Assembly: GCA_902836725.1 (NCBI GenBank)
Contig: CADFRV010000036.1
Location: 1 to 13,867, forward strand
Length of the DNA stretch: 13,867 bases
Source: Muribaculaceae bacterium
Lineage (GTDB): Bacteria > Bacteroidota > Bacteroidia > Bacteroidales > Muribaculaceae
Direction: 5' to 3'
Shown: piece by piece, positions 1-7,434 of the stretch
How the letters are laid out: each line of letters starts with the position of its first letter
Numbering within the stretch: the first letter of the stretch is position 1
Notes under the pieces: model-generated
Told to the model about the DNA's origin: nothing
Seen by the model: only the letters and a program-made list of their open reading frames with translations
Database searches by the model: none
Translations under genes and position numbers: made by a program

Positions 1-45
1 TATTATTGTTATGGCTGCGATAAGCCGTACTACGATATGTTTCAT
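1..45 (-). CDS. Start of an exported protein (partial, runs off the left edge)
   Basis: Reading leftward from an ATG at 45-43 gives 15 uninterrupted codons, MKHIVVRLIAAITII, ending at the window edge. A short basic start followed by a hydrophobic run is typical of a signal peptide or a first membrane segment. A consensus Bacteroidales -7 element lies about 20 bases upstream (67-74), which supports a real gene start. The gene is divergent from the gene at 172. Too little is present to assign a family. Confidence 0.55.
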   Translation of the reverse strand, partial: MKHIVVRLIAAITII

Positions 46-66
46 AATTATCATTGGACTATGCGG

Positions 67-96
67 CAAAGTTACTAAAAAAGCTGAAAATACAAG
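67..96 (-). promoter_or_regulatory. Candidate promoter for the minus-strand gene at the left edge
   Basis: On the minus strand, TAACTTTG (67-74) matches the Bacteroidota -7 consensus TANNTTTG exactly. CTTG at 93-96, 18 bases upstream, is a one-mismatch version of the -33 TTTG. The predicted transcript would start about 15 bases before the ATG at 45. This is a motif match only. Confidence 0.55.
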
Positions 97-155
97 GGCG
101 GTTAAACCTTTCACACCTTTCGGCTATCTAAAAAGTATAACGTGAAAAATAATTG

Positions 156-163
156 AAAGGAGG
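156..163 (+). promoter_or_regulatory. Strong Shine-Dalgarno sequence before the gene at 172
   Basis: AAAGGAGG lies 8 bases before the ATG at 172, an almost ideal anti-SD match. This is unusual here: the other genes in the window have weak or absent SD sequences, as is common in Bacteroidota. It fixes the start at 172 and suggests efficient translation. No convincing TANNTTTG element was found for this gene between 75 and 155. Confidence 0.7.
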
Positions 164-171
164 ACCGAAAA

Positions 172-1152
172 ATGAAGAAATTCGTCCAGACAGTAACAGC
201 TTTCCTGTTGGCTTTCGCTATGGTGGCGGCTCCTGTTGCCGATGCCCAGACGCGAGGCAGGGGAGGGCAGAACACCTCCTTGGGAGCGAGCGCTCCCAAC
301 CGTCCCTCCGGCAACGGAGGCAACCGCCCGTCATCTTCACACAGCGCGAACCGTCCGGCCCACGGCACATCCCGCCCGACCAACAACGGCGCGTCGTCCA
401 ACCATACCCGTCCGGGACAGGGATCCCAGAACAACCGCCCCGGGAACTCCGGGAACCGTCCGAGCACTTCCAATGGGCGCCCCGGCAACGGAGGGCAGCA
501 GCATCGTCCTGAACGTCCCGAAGGTAACAACAATCATCGCCCCGGAGGAGGAAATTTCCGTCCCGGCAATGATCATTACCGTCCTTCCAGGCCAGAGAGA
601 CCTCACAGACCTCCCAGACCACAGAGACCTCCTCGTCCGCCGCGTCCTCCCCGTCCGCATCCCCACGGCTACCGCCATCCTGTGCCTTTCTTCGGCGCAT
701 ACCACCGTCCCGTACCCCCTCCACGGTGGCATTATGTCAGTGGCGGACCGGTTTTCGGCACCATCCTCGGTGTCGCTCTCGGCACAGCCATCACAGCCAG
801 CATAAACGCTCTGGTCAACAATGGATATACTGTGAGCAGCTACGGCAACAATGTCGTGTATCTCAACGATGTGCCCCAGATGAACTATTACTGGCCTGAT
901 GCGGCACTGTATTATACGAACGGAGTGCTTACCGGTTCGCAATTCACATGCCCTACGAGCTATTATGATCTCAGCCGGTACAACAATCTGTATGCTGCCT
1001 TCACGGCTCAATACGGCATGCCGGTGCAGACTGCCAACAGCGGGGGAGTGATATCCGCCACATGGTATGGAGCGGGCGGCAGGTATGTCAATCTCTCGTT
1101 TAATACCAATTATACAGGAAGTTACTATACCACTCTTTCGTTTGGGAATTAA
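172..1152 (+). CDS. Exported Arg-Pro-rich protein of unknown function
   Basis: This 326-residue protein has a clear signal peptide: a KK start, a hydrophobic core and likely cleavage after ADA at about residue 25. Residues 26-180 are low-complexity, rich in Asn, Gly, Pro, Arg and Ser, with 22 Arg-Pro dipeptides; the densest tract is 137-162, with RP every three residues. A Gly/Ala-rich hydrophobic stretch follows (about 192-215: GGPVFGTILGVALGTAI), resembling a glycine zipper or a single membrane segment. The C-terminal part (about 216-326) is rich in Tyr, Asn and Gly and looks like a small folded domain. I do not recognise a named family. The disordered basic tract could span or bind the cell envelope, but this is inference. 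The glycosyltransferase gene follows after 28 bases on the same strand and may be co-transcribed. Confidence 0.85.
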   Translation: MKKFVQTVTAFLLAFAMVAAPVADAQTRGRGGQNTSLGASAPNRPSGNGGNRPSSSHSANRPAHGTSRPTNNGASSNHTRPGQGSQNNRPGNSGNRPSTSNGRPGNGGQQHRPERPEGNNNHRPGGGNFRPGNDHYRPSRPERPHRPPRPQRPPRPPRPPRPHPHGYRHPVPFFGAYHRPVPPPRWHYVSGGPVFGTILGVALGTAITASINALVNNGYTVSSYGNNVVYLNDVPQMNYYWPDAALYYTNGVLTGSQFTCPTSYYDLSRYNNLYAAFTAQYGMPVQTANSGGVISATWYGAGGRYVNLSFNTNYTGSYYTTLSFGN

Positions 1153-1180
1153 CAGTCCGATAAGATTAAAAATATAGATA

Positions 1181-2896
1181 GTGTCACATTCAGCTTCTGT
1201 AATCGACAAGAGTACAGCACGATGGGAAACCCTGCTTCTGGCAGGGCTTCTCATCGTCACTTTTATACCGTTTCTGTCGGAAACGCTGTTTACAACCAAA
1301 GGGGAACCGCGTGAGGCCATTGTCGCAGTCTCCATGCTCAATCAGGGCAACTGGATATTGCCTGTGAGTTTCGGTGCCGACATACCATACAAGCCGCCTA
1401 TGCTCGCATGGTGCATAGCGCTGCTCGGGTGGCTCAATGGCGGTCATGTCACGGAGTTTCTGAGCCGCCTTCCCTCGGCACTCGCCGCCATTGCGATGGT
1501 GATGATGACTTTCCGCTTCTTTTCGCGGCGCAGTCCCGGGGGAGTGGCTCTGGGAGCCGCACTGGTGTGTGCAGGTGCGTTCGAGGTGTTCCGCGCGGCC
1601 ACCATATGCCGCGTGGACATGCTGCTCACTTTTTTCATGGTGGGAGCCTTGTATATGTTGTACCGTCAGTGGGAACGCCATCCCGGAGGCACGTGGATGC
1701 CCTCTGTGGTGGCCGCGCTTTTTATGAGCGGCGCGGTGCTTACCAAGGGGCCGATCGGGATGTTGCTTCCATGTATGGTACTGTTTGTTTTCCGGTTGAT
1801 AAAGGGGGGCGGTTTCGTGCAGACCACTGTGAGTCTCGCTCTCTCGGGATTGCTTTCGCTGCTTCTGCCGGCATTGTGGTATGTGGCCGCCTATGCCCGT
1901 GGCGGCGAGCCGTTTCTTGAACTTGTGCTTGAGGAGAATTTCGGACGTTTCACAGGCAGCATGACCTATGGGTCGCATGAACACTCGGTGCTGTATAATT
2001 TCACCTCGCTTCTGTCGGGCTTCGCTCCATATACGTTGCTGTTGCTCATAAGCCTGTTCGCATGCCCCTGGCGGCATATAAAGAAAGGGAGCGGCAACCT
2101 GCTGCAGCGTCTGCGTGGTATGGATCCGGTGGAACTTTTCGCCATGCTTGCCGCACTGCTTGTGTTTGTATTCTATTGCATTCCCAAAAGCAAACGGAGT
2201 GTGTATCTGCTCCCGATGTATCCGTTCATGGCATATTTCATGGCGCTTTATCTGCGTCGTCTCATAAATATCGCCCCTGTATGTGTGCGTGTTTACGGAT
2301 GGATACTGGCCGTTCTCGGGGTGATTGCCCCTCTGGCAATTCTGTCAGTGATGTCGGGAGCTGTGGCGCCTTTCGGAAGGGGATCCACTGCGATGATTCT
2401 CAATGGTTTCGCCGCAGAGGGCACCCGTATACTCCCGTCGGCGGTATGCTATCTCACACTTCTGTCTGCGATAGTGCTGATCTGGATTCTTCTGCGCCGG
2501 TCACCGCGCTCTGCCGCAATGGGCAGCATGGTGTTCACTCTGGTTCTCTACTGGATGGTGCAGGGGTCGGCGCTCCCCGCCTGCATGAACTACAAGTCAG
2601 ACCGCGATATGGCGCACCGCATAGAGGAGGCTGTGCCCGCGCAGGAGGGACTGTATGCTTTCCGTTACGGCCGTATGGAGCGTTTCTTCACTCTCGGATA
2701 TTATCTTGATGACCGCCTGCACCGCTTTGACGTGGATCATCCTGAAAAAGGTATGCTTGTGATAGCCGCCTGCGATCTTCCTTCTTTTGCCGAGGAGGTG
2801 GCTCCGGGTTACAGGTTTGACGAGCCGATAGAACTCGGACGCAGCGGCGAGGCAAAGACCGACATGCTCCTTGTCGGCTTTACTTCCGCTGACTGA
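1181..2896 (+). CDS. ArnT/PMT-like membrane glycosyltransferase (GT39/GT83 type)
   Basis: This 571-residue polytopic protein begins at a GTG (1181), the only start that keeps the N-terminal membrane segment (about residues 17-36). Conserved features of the GT-C family that uses polyprenyl-phosphate sugars appear in order: KGEPREA (40-46) at the first periplasmic loop, YKPP (70-73), RLPSA (96-100), RVD (144-146) and TKGP (188-191). Further hydrophobic segments continue to about residue 480, followed by a soluble C-terminal domain. ArnT-type enzymes move a sugar from undecaprenyl phosphate to lipid A or another envelope acceptor on the periplasmic face. Here neither donor nor acceptor can be deduced, and no arnB/C/D-like neighbour is present. 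The usual Asp-Glu pair of the first loop reads Gly-Glu (41-42), which may be normal for this Bacteroidales subgroup. A strong terminator follows the stop. Confidence 0.85.
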   Translation: MSHSASVIDKSTARWETLLLAGLLIVTFIPFLSETLFTTKGEPREAIVAVSMLNQGNWILPVSFGADIPYKPPMLAWCIALLGWLNGGHVTEFLSRLPSALAAIAMVMMTFRFFSRRSPGGVALGAALVCAGAFEVFRAATICRVDMLLTFFMVGALYMLYRQWERHPGGTWMPSVVAALFMSGAVLTKGPIGMLLPCMVLFVFRLIKGGGFVQTTVSLALSGLLSLLLPALWYVAAYARGGEPFLELVLEENFGRFTGSMTYGSHEHSVLYNFTSLLSGFAPYTLLLLISLFACPWRHIKKGSGNLLQRLRGMDPVELFAMLAALLVFVFYCIPKSKRSVYLLPMYPFMAYFMALYLRRLINIAPVCVRVYGWILAVLGVIAPLAILSVMSGAVAPFGRGSTAMILNGFAAEGTRILPSAVCYLTLLSAIVLIWILLRRSPRSAAMGSMVFTLVLYWMVQGSALPACMNYKSDRDMAHRIEEAVPAQEGLYAFRYGRMERFFTLGYYLDDRLHRFDVDHPEKGMLVIAACDLPSFAEEVAPGYRFDEPIELGRSGEAKTDMLLVGFTSAD

Positions 2897-2917
2897 CAGA
2901 CAATACACGCATAAAAT

Positions 2918-2974
2918 AATCCCCGCATCGGGCGTCTGGAACAACAAGTTCCGCCAACACCCGATGCGGGGATT
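2918..2974. terminator. Two-way terminator between convergent genes
   Basis: A perfect 15-bp inverted repeat (2918-2932 with 2960-2974, core CCCCGCATCGGG) encloses a second small hairpin (GGAAC 2938-2942 with GTTCC 2948-2952, loop AACAA). The plus-strand arm is followed by TTTTAG, and the minus-strand reading ends in ATTATTTTAT. It can therefore serve both the glycosyltransferase and the rhamnosidase. Confidence 0.85.
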
Positions 2975-3029
2975 TTAGTAATGATGGTGTGTCAAAATTC
3001 GTGAATTCTGATTACCCTCAGGGATATTT

Positions 3030-6000
3030 TTACTGCTTCACTATTTTGGTGACGAACGGGCCGTCTGCGGTATCAGCGGAGAGGATATACAGCCCGGCGG
3101 GGAGAGTGGATAAATCGAGAGTGCTGCAGTTTTCGGTGACATGGAGCATGGCGGGACCTGCGGTGTCGTACAGTGTGACGGAGCCGATCTCGCAGTCGCT
3201 TGCGATGTGCAGGATGTCACGGGTGGGATTGGGATAAACGGTCATACGGGTGTTTCCGGCGACGACATTGTCGATGCCTGCGCCTTCCTTACGTGTGAAA
3301 CTGTATTTACCGGAAGCCACGCGCAGGATTGCGTGGGTGTCGTCACGCCCTATGACTTCCACACCTTCGGCCTCTTCAACGGGAAGGGCGCCTTCGAATA
3401 TTTCGTCGTCAGGTGTGGCGATGGGCATGTAGAGAGTGGCTGTGGTGTTGGCCGGTATTTCGGCTTTGTATGTGAACTGTTCACCGCTTTCCCATGCCGA
3501 GGAGATATGTCCGCGGACCGACTCATAGGTTGCGGATGCGTGGGTTATGCGTTCCTGCCCGTCGGGGAGTTTCTCGCGGGTGTCGGGTGTCGGGCGCAGG
3601 ATGATGTTTGTGAAGCCGGGATTTTCCTCGTCGGTGTCGATGCCGGCCATGAAACGGTACATCCATTCTCCAACCGCGCCATAAGCATAGTGGTTGAAAG
3701 AGTTCATGGAATAGTCGCCGAATCCCTTGTCGAGGCGATAGGAATCCCAACGCTCCCATGTGGTGGTGGCTCCCTGGTCGACACTGTAGAGCCACGACGG
3801 GCACCGGCGTTGCAGCAGGAGGTTATATGCCTTGTCGGTAAGTCCGCATTCCGACAGCGTGGGGTTGAGTATGCCTGTGCCAACGAAGCCTGTGTTGAGG
3901 GTCTCCATGTTGTTGGTTATGGCGTTTCTGAGCAGTGTTATCGTGCTGTTCCTTGCGTCGTCATCGGGAAGCAGATCGAATTTGAGGGCGAGCAGATAGC
4001 CTGTCATGGTGCGTTGCGTGGGTGTTCCGCGGCTCAGATAGCGTCGGCCGAACTCGGTCTTGATATTGTTGAAGAGTGTGCGGTATTTCTGCGCCTTGAG
4101 GTCATATTCGTCGCCATCGGCAGTACTTAACGCACGCGACATGCGCTCCATCATCATGGCATCATATGCGTAGTAGCATACGCTCACATAGCGGGAGTCT
4201 GTATTGACGAAGGAGAGCCAGTCGCCATAGGTGGTGCCGGCGCCGTTGTATGAATAGCCGTCACCTTTCTGGCGTGACAGCCAATCCATAAATTTCTCCA
4301 TCGACTGGTAATTCTCCTTTATGATGGTGTTGTCGCCTGTCATGAGATAAACAGTCCAGGGCACTACGATTCCGGCGTCAGCCCAGGCTCCGGCTCCATG
4401 GCCGTCCCAGCTTTCCCAGGGCGATACGTTGGGATAGGCACCCTCGCTGCTCTGTCCGTCGCGCATGGTTTCCATCCAGTGGCGGTAGAAAGTGGCGGCG
4501 TCGGCGTTATAGGATGCCGTGCGTGCGAAGATCTGCGTATCTGCCGCCCAACCGAGGCGCTCGTCGCGCTGCGGACAGTCTGTCGGTATGCTCAGGAAGT
4601 TGCCGCGCTGGCTCCATACTATGTTGCTGAACAGTTGGTTCACCGGTTCGCTGCTGCACTCGAATGTGCCGGTGTCGGCCATGCGTGTGCTCACAGGCAC
4701 ACCCTTTACCGACATTATCTCGATGTCGTCTGTTGCCGTGATCTCGCAGTAACGGAAGCCGAAGAATGTCATTGTCGGGCGGTATGTCTCACCCTCTTCA
4801 CGTCCGGCGAGGGTATAGAACAGTTCGGCGTTGGCGCTCCGGAGATTCAGCAGATAGAGACTGCCGCCGGGTCCGTCGTTGCCGCGCGATTTCTCTCCGG
4901 TGTCGTTGAGCATTTCGCTGTAGCGCATGCGCATGCGGTTGCCGCGTGCTCCTTTTACGGTAAATTCCACCCATCCGGCAAAATTCTGTCCGAAATCAAA
5001 TATCACGCTTTCACCCTTTTTGAGTGATACGGCGCCTTTGCCGTCGGTCTTGCTTACAACGTCGATCATGCCGAAATCTCCTATGGACAGTGCCGGTGTC
5101 TTGAATATGGTGGCGCTCTGCGGGGTGCGGATGTGTTCGGTAAGCTCTTCCACGGGCTGTGTCTGCAATGCCTGGATCATACCTTTGAAATCGGTGCTGA
5201 ATTCCACCGCGTTCCATCCCGACTGGTTGTAGGATCCGGTGGCCCAGTCGCTTTCAAGCCGGGCGTCGTATATCTCACCGTTGTATATGTCGCCGCTGCG
5301 CATGGCTCCGGATCTTGAAGAAGCCCATGAGCTGTCAGACACAATGGTCTCCTCTGTTCCGTCCTCATAAACGATATGGAGTTTGGCGATGAATGCCACT
5401 TCCGGATTGCCGTATGCGCCGTGTGCCACGTCGCCGCGCCACCATCCGTCGGTCACGATGGCTCCCATAGCGTTTTCGCCATCAGCAATAAGATGTGTGA
5501 CATCGTGGAGGGAGTAGGGCACGCGGTGGTTGTAGTCGGTGCGCCCTGGTTTCAGTTCCTCGTAGCGCATGCTGCCGTCGGGCTGTTCATGTCCCACGCG
5601 GGTACCGTTCATAAAGAGGTCGTATATGCCGAGGCCGGAGGTGAAGAGTTTTGCCGAACGTACCGGACGGTTCACCGTGAAAGAGCGGCGGAACATCGGC
5701 GCGCCGTTGCCTCCGCGCTGAAGCACACGTGTCTCTATGCCGCGGATTGGCATGTATAGCTTGTTGTTGCCGTCGACATTCTCCACGATGGCGTCGTAGA
5801 AGTATGCTGACGGGAGATGTTCGAAATCTTCGTCCAGGGTAACAGTCGGATTTCCGTCGCCGTCGTACACGGTGACTTTCACATTGTCGAAGTAGGCGTT
5901 GTCGCGGAACTGCGCAGAGTTGTCTACGCGGAAACCTATGTCGCCAAGTCCTACCACTCCCGAATTGTCGGTATAGGTATCGACGAGCACGCCGTCGATA

Positions 6001-7268
6001 TAGGTCATAATCTGTTTCCCTTTTATTTCGAGCTTTATGTGGCGTTCATTTCCGAGGATATAGTCTTTGGAGAAGGCCGTCACCTCCACATCGCTGTGTT
6101 GCGGGCGCAGGGCGTTGTTGTAGATATGATGGCGCACGATCGGGCGGCTGCTGTCATACGTGTTTATCTGCCACATGAGATAAGTGCGGGGACCTGTGGA
6201 GGCAAACACTATTCCGGCGTTGTCGGCCATGAGGGTCATGTCGGCTTCGATGGTGTAATGGAGGTCGGAACTATATTTCTGCCAGGCGTATATCGAACTG
6301 GTGACGGAACCGACAACGCGAAGGCGCCCGTCTACGATCTCTCCACCTTCCATCTCGGGATCAGTGGTAGAGAAATCCTCTTCAAAAAGCACTTTTCCTG
6401 AGGGGGCAGTCACTTTGAAATCGTCAAAAACCGCAATCTCAGGCTGCCCGTCTGTCTCCCCTTTATCCTGGCGGATACCCACCAGACCATATGAGAAATC
6501 GCCGGTGCGGTTGTCGATAAGCACATCGTCAAGGTATGTCAGCGCACGTGTGCCGCCGTCGGTGACCTCCACTTTCATACAGTGCTCCGTGCCGGTGCGC
6601 ATGTCCACTTTTCCCGACAGGTTCACATTGTCAAGGCAGGCGGGGTTGCCGTTCTGCCAGCGGTGCGGACGGAAACGGGGATAGGCACCCTCCACATTGA
6701 ACTGCCACATATAGAAATTGTCGGTACCGTGGGCTGCCAGGCAGATACCTGCGGCGGTATGTTCTATCGTGAATGTGGCTTCAACAGTATAGTCGGTAAC
6801 CGGCTCTTCCGGCTCTATGGCAGAACCGAGTGGTAGATCGGAAGCTTTGATCCATCTGGCTCCGTCCCATCCCGTTCCCATAAGGCCGGTATCGAACCAG
6901 GCCGCTTCCGTCGAGACAGCTTCGTCGCCTTTGTTGTCCTGGACCGTCACATGCCAGTAATAGCGGTGTTCCGGGACGAGGGATATCCCGGTGGAGGGCA
7001 CATTCACGGTATTGTCTCCTGATATGACACCGGAGTCCCATACTTCCTGTGTACCTTCGGCATCCGCGCTTACCACAATGCGGTAGGATGTTTGTTTTAC
7101 AGCACGTTCATCGGAAGTGACAATCCAGCTGAAAGTGGGTTCCGGTGCGTCTACTACAATAGGGTTTGTCATCCCCTGCACTTTCAGCTGTTCCACTTTG
7201 AGTGCCTGTGCCGGCAGCCATGCGCATATAGCACCCGCCAGAACAAGCGTAGTTCTAAAGAATCTCAT
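3030..7268 (-). CDS. Secreted GH78 alpha-L-rhamnosidase with T9SS sorting domain
   Basis: This 1412-residue enzyme should release terminal alpha-L-rhamnose from plant or microbial glycans such as rhamnogalacturonan or rhamnosides. Domain order: signal peptide (1-22, cleaved after AQA); a fibronectin-like N-terminal domain (about 24-130); two related concanavalin-like modules (about 158-290 and 336-475); the rhamnosidase N-terminal beta domain (about 520-690, with GIYDLFMNG and DGWWRGD); the (alpha/alpha)6 catalytic barrel (about 870-1240); a C-terminal beta domain; and a type A T9SS sorting domain (about 1337-1412, YPNPTRDILHI). The catalytic signature DCPQRDERLGW supplies Asp897 and the likely general acid Glu903. 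Glu1172 in TTTWERWD is the likely general base. Spacing agrees with characterised GH78 enzymes. T9SS export suggests the cell surface or the medium. The gene is monocistronic, with its own promoter and terminator. No SusC/SusD pair or other CAZyme is adjacent, so the target glycan is unclear. Confidence 0.95.
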   Translation of the reverse strand: MRFFRTTLVLAGAICAWLPAQALKVEQLKVQGMTNPIVVDAPEPTFSWIVTSDERAVKQTSYRIVVSADAEGTQEVWDSGVISGDNTVNVPSTGISLVPEHRYYWHVTVQDNKGDEAVSTEAAWFDTGLMGTGWDGARWIKASDLPLGSAIEPEEPVTDYTVEATFTIEHTAAGICLAAHGTDNFYMWQFNVEGAYPRFRPHRWQNGNPACLDNVNLSGKVDMRTGTEHCMKVEVTDGGTRALTYLDDVLIDNRTGDFSYGLVGIRQDKGETDGQPEIAVFDDFKVTAPSGKVLFEEDFSTTDPEMEGGEIVDGRLRVVGSVTSSIYAWQKYSSDLHYTIEADMTLMADNAGIVFASTGPRTYLMWQINTYDSSRPIVRHHIYNNALRPQHSDVEVTAFSKDYILGNERHIKLEIKGKQIMTYIDGVLVDTYTDNSGVVGLGDIGFRVDNSAQFRDNAYFDNVKVTVYDGDGNPTVTLDEDFEHLPSAYFYDAIVENVDGNNKLYMPIRGIETRVLQRGGNGAPMFRRSFTVNRPVRSAKLFTSGLGIYDLFMNGTRVGHEQPDGSMRYEELKPGRTDYNHRVPYSLHDVTHLIADGENAMGAIVTDGWWRGDVAHGAYGNPEVAFIAKLHIVYEDGTEETIVSDSSWASSRSGAMRSGDIYNGEIYDARLESDWATGSYNQSGWNAVEFSTDFKGMIQALQTQPVEELTEHIRTPQSATIFKTPALSIGDFGMIDVVSKTDGKGAVSLKKGESVIFDFGQNFAGWVEFTVKGARGNRMRMRYSEMLNDTGEKSRGNDGPGGSLYLLNLRSANAELFYTLAGREEGETYRPTMTFFGFRYCEITATDDIEIMSVKGVPVSTRMADTGTFECSSEPVNQLFSNIVWSQRGNFLSIPTDCPQRDERLGWAADTQIFARTASYNADAATFYRHWMETMRDGQSSEGAYPNVSPWESWDGHGAGAWADAGIVVPWTVYLMTGDNTIIKENYQSMEKFMDWLSRQKGDGYSYNGAGTTYGDWLSFVNTDSRYVSVCYYAYDAMMMERMSRALSTADGDEYDLKAQKYRTLFNNIKTEFGRRYLSRGTPTQRTMTGYLLALKFDLLPDDDARNSTITLLRNAITNNMETLNTGFVGTGILNPTLSECGLTDKAYNLLLQRRCPSWLYSVDQGATTTWERWDSYRLDKGFGDYSMNSFNHYAYGAVGEWMYRFMAGIDTDEENPGFTNIILRPTPDTREKLPDGQERITHASATYESVRGHISSAWESGEQFTYKAEIPANTTATLYMPIATPDDEIFEGALPVEEAEGVEVIGRDDTHAILRVASGKYSFTRKEGAGIDNVVAGNTRMTVYPNPTRDILHIASDCEIGSVTLYDTAGPAMLHVTENCSTLDLSTLPAGLYILSADTADGPFVTKIVKQ

Positions 7269-7321
7269 CTTGAATTTTGTTAAGTTTATGGTAATAGATA
7301 TTCCTGCTACTTGAATTTTGT
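7269..7321 (-). repeat. 12-bp direct repeat in the rhamnosidase leader
   Basis: On the minus strand, ACAAAATTCAAG occurs at 7321-7310, where the transcript should begin, and again at 7280-7269, directly touching the ATG. The copies are identical and 41 bp apart (about four helical turns), with 29 unrelated bases between them. They could be protein or RNA binding sites, or a chance duplication in AT-rich sequence. Confidence 0.6.
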
Positions 7322-7326
7322 ATCCA

Positions 7327-7357
7327 CAAAATTAGCAAAAAAACGCTGACAGCCAAA
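7327..7357 (-). promoter_or_regulatory. Consensus promoter of the rhamnosidase gene
   Basis: On the minus strand a -33 TTTG (7357-7354) is followed, after exactly 19 bases, by TAATTTTG (7334-7327). Both elements match the Bacteroidota sigma-ABfr consensus TTTG-N19-TANNTTTG without mismatch. It predicts a leader of about 53 bases before the ATG at 7268. Confidence 0.8.
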
Positions 7358-7373
7358 ACATCTGTAAAAATGC

Positions 7374-7411
7374 ATTAGGGCGATGTGCCGGTTGCGGTAC
7401 ATCGCCCTAAT
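7374..7411 (-). terminator. Terminator of the permease transcript
   Basis: A 17-bp stem (core TTAGGGCGATGT 7375-7386 with ACATCGCCCTAA 7399-7410, one G-T pair further in) closes a 4-base loop. On the minus strand it is followed by GCATTTTTAC. It lies 23 bases after the permease stop and upstream of the rhamnosidase promoter, so it insulates the two units. Confidence 0.85.
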
Positions 7412-7434
7412 TCAAGTATTCCATATCAGGTGTA

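Noticed and set aside
153..805. Open frames of 119 and 189 codons in the other two plus frames
   Set aside because: They are shadows of the repetitive Arg-Pro-rich gene at 172, with no domain or start signal of their own.
337..1341. 334-codon minus-strand frame opposite the Arg-Pro-rich gene
   Set aside because: It is fully antisense to a gene with signal peptide and strong ribosome site, spans two genes and shows no recognisable domain.
1190..2077. 295-codon minus-strand frame opposite the glycosyltransferase
   Set aside because: The composition is typical of an antisense shadow (His- and Arg-rich, no hydrophobic pattern), while the plus frame has family motifs.
3141..4130. 329-codon plus-strand frame opposite the rhamnosidase
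   Set aside because: It is a Cys/Gly/Val-rich antisense shadow of the catalytic part of the GH78 gene.
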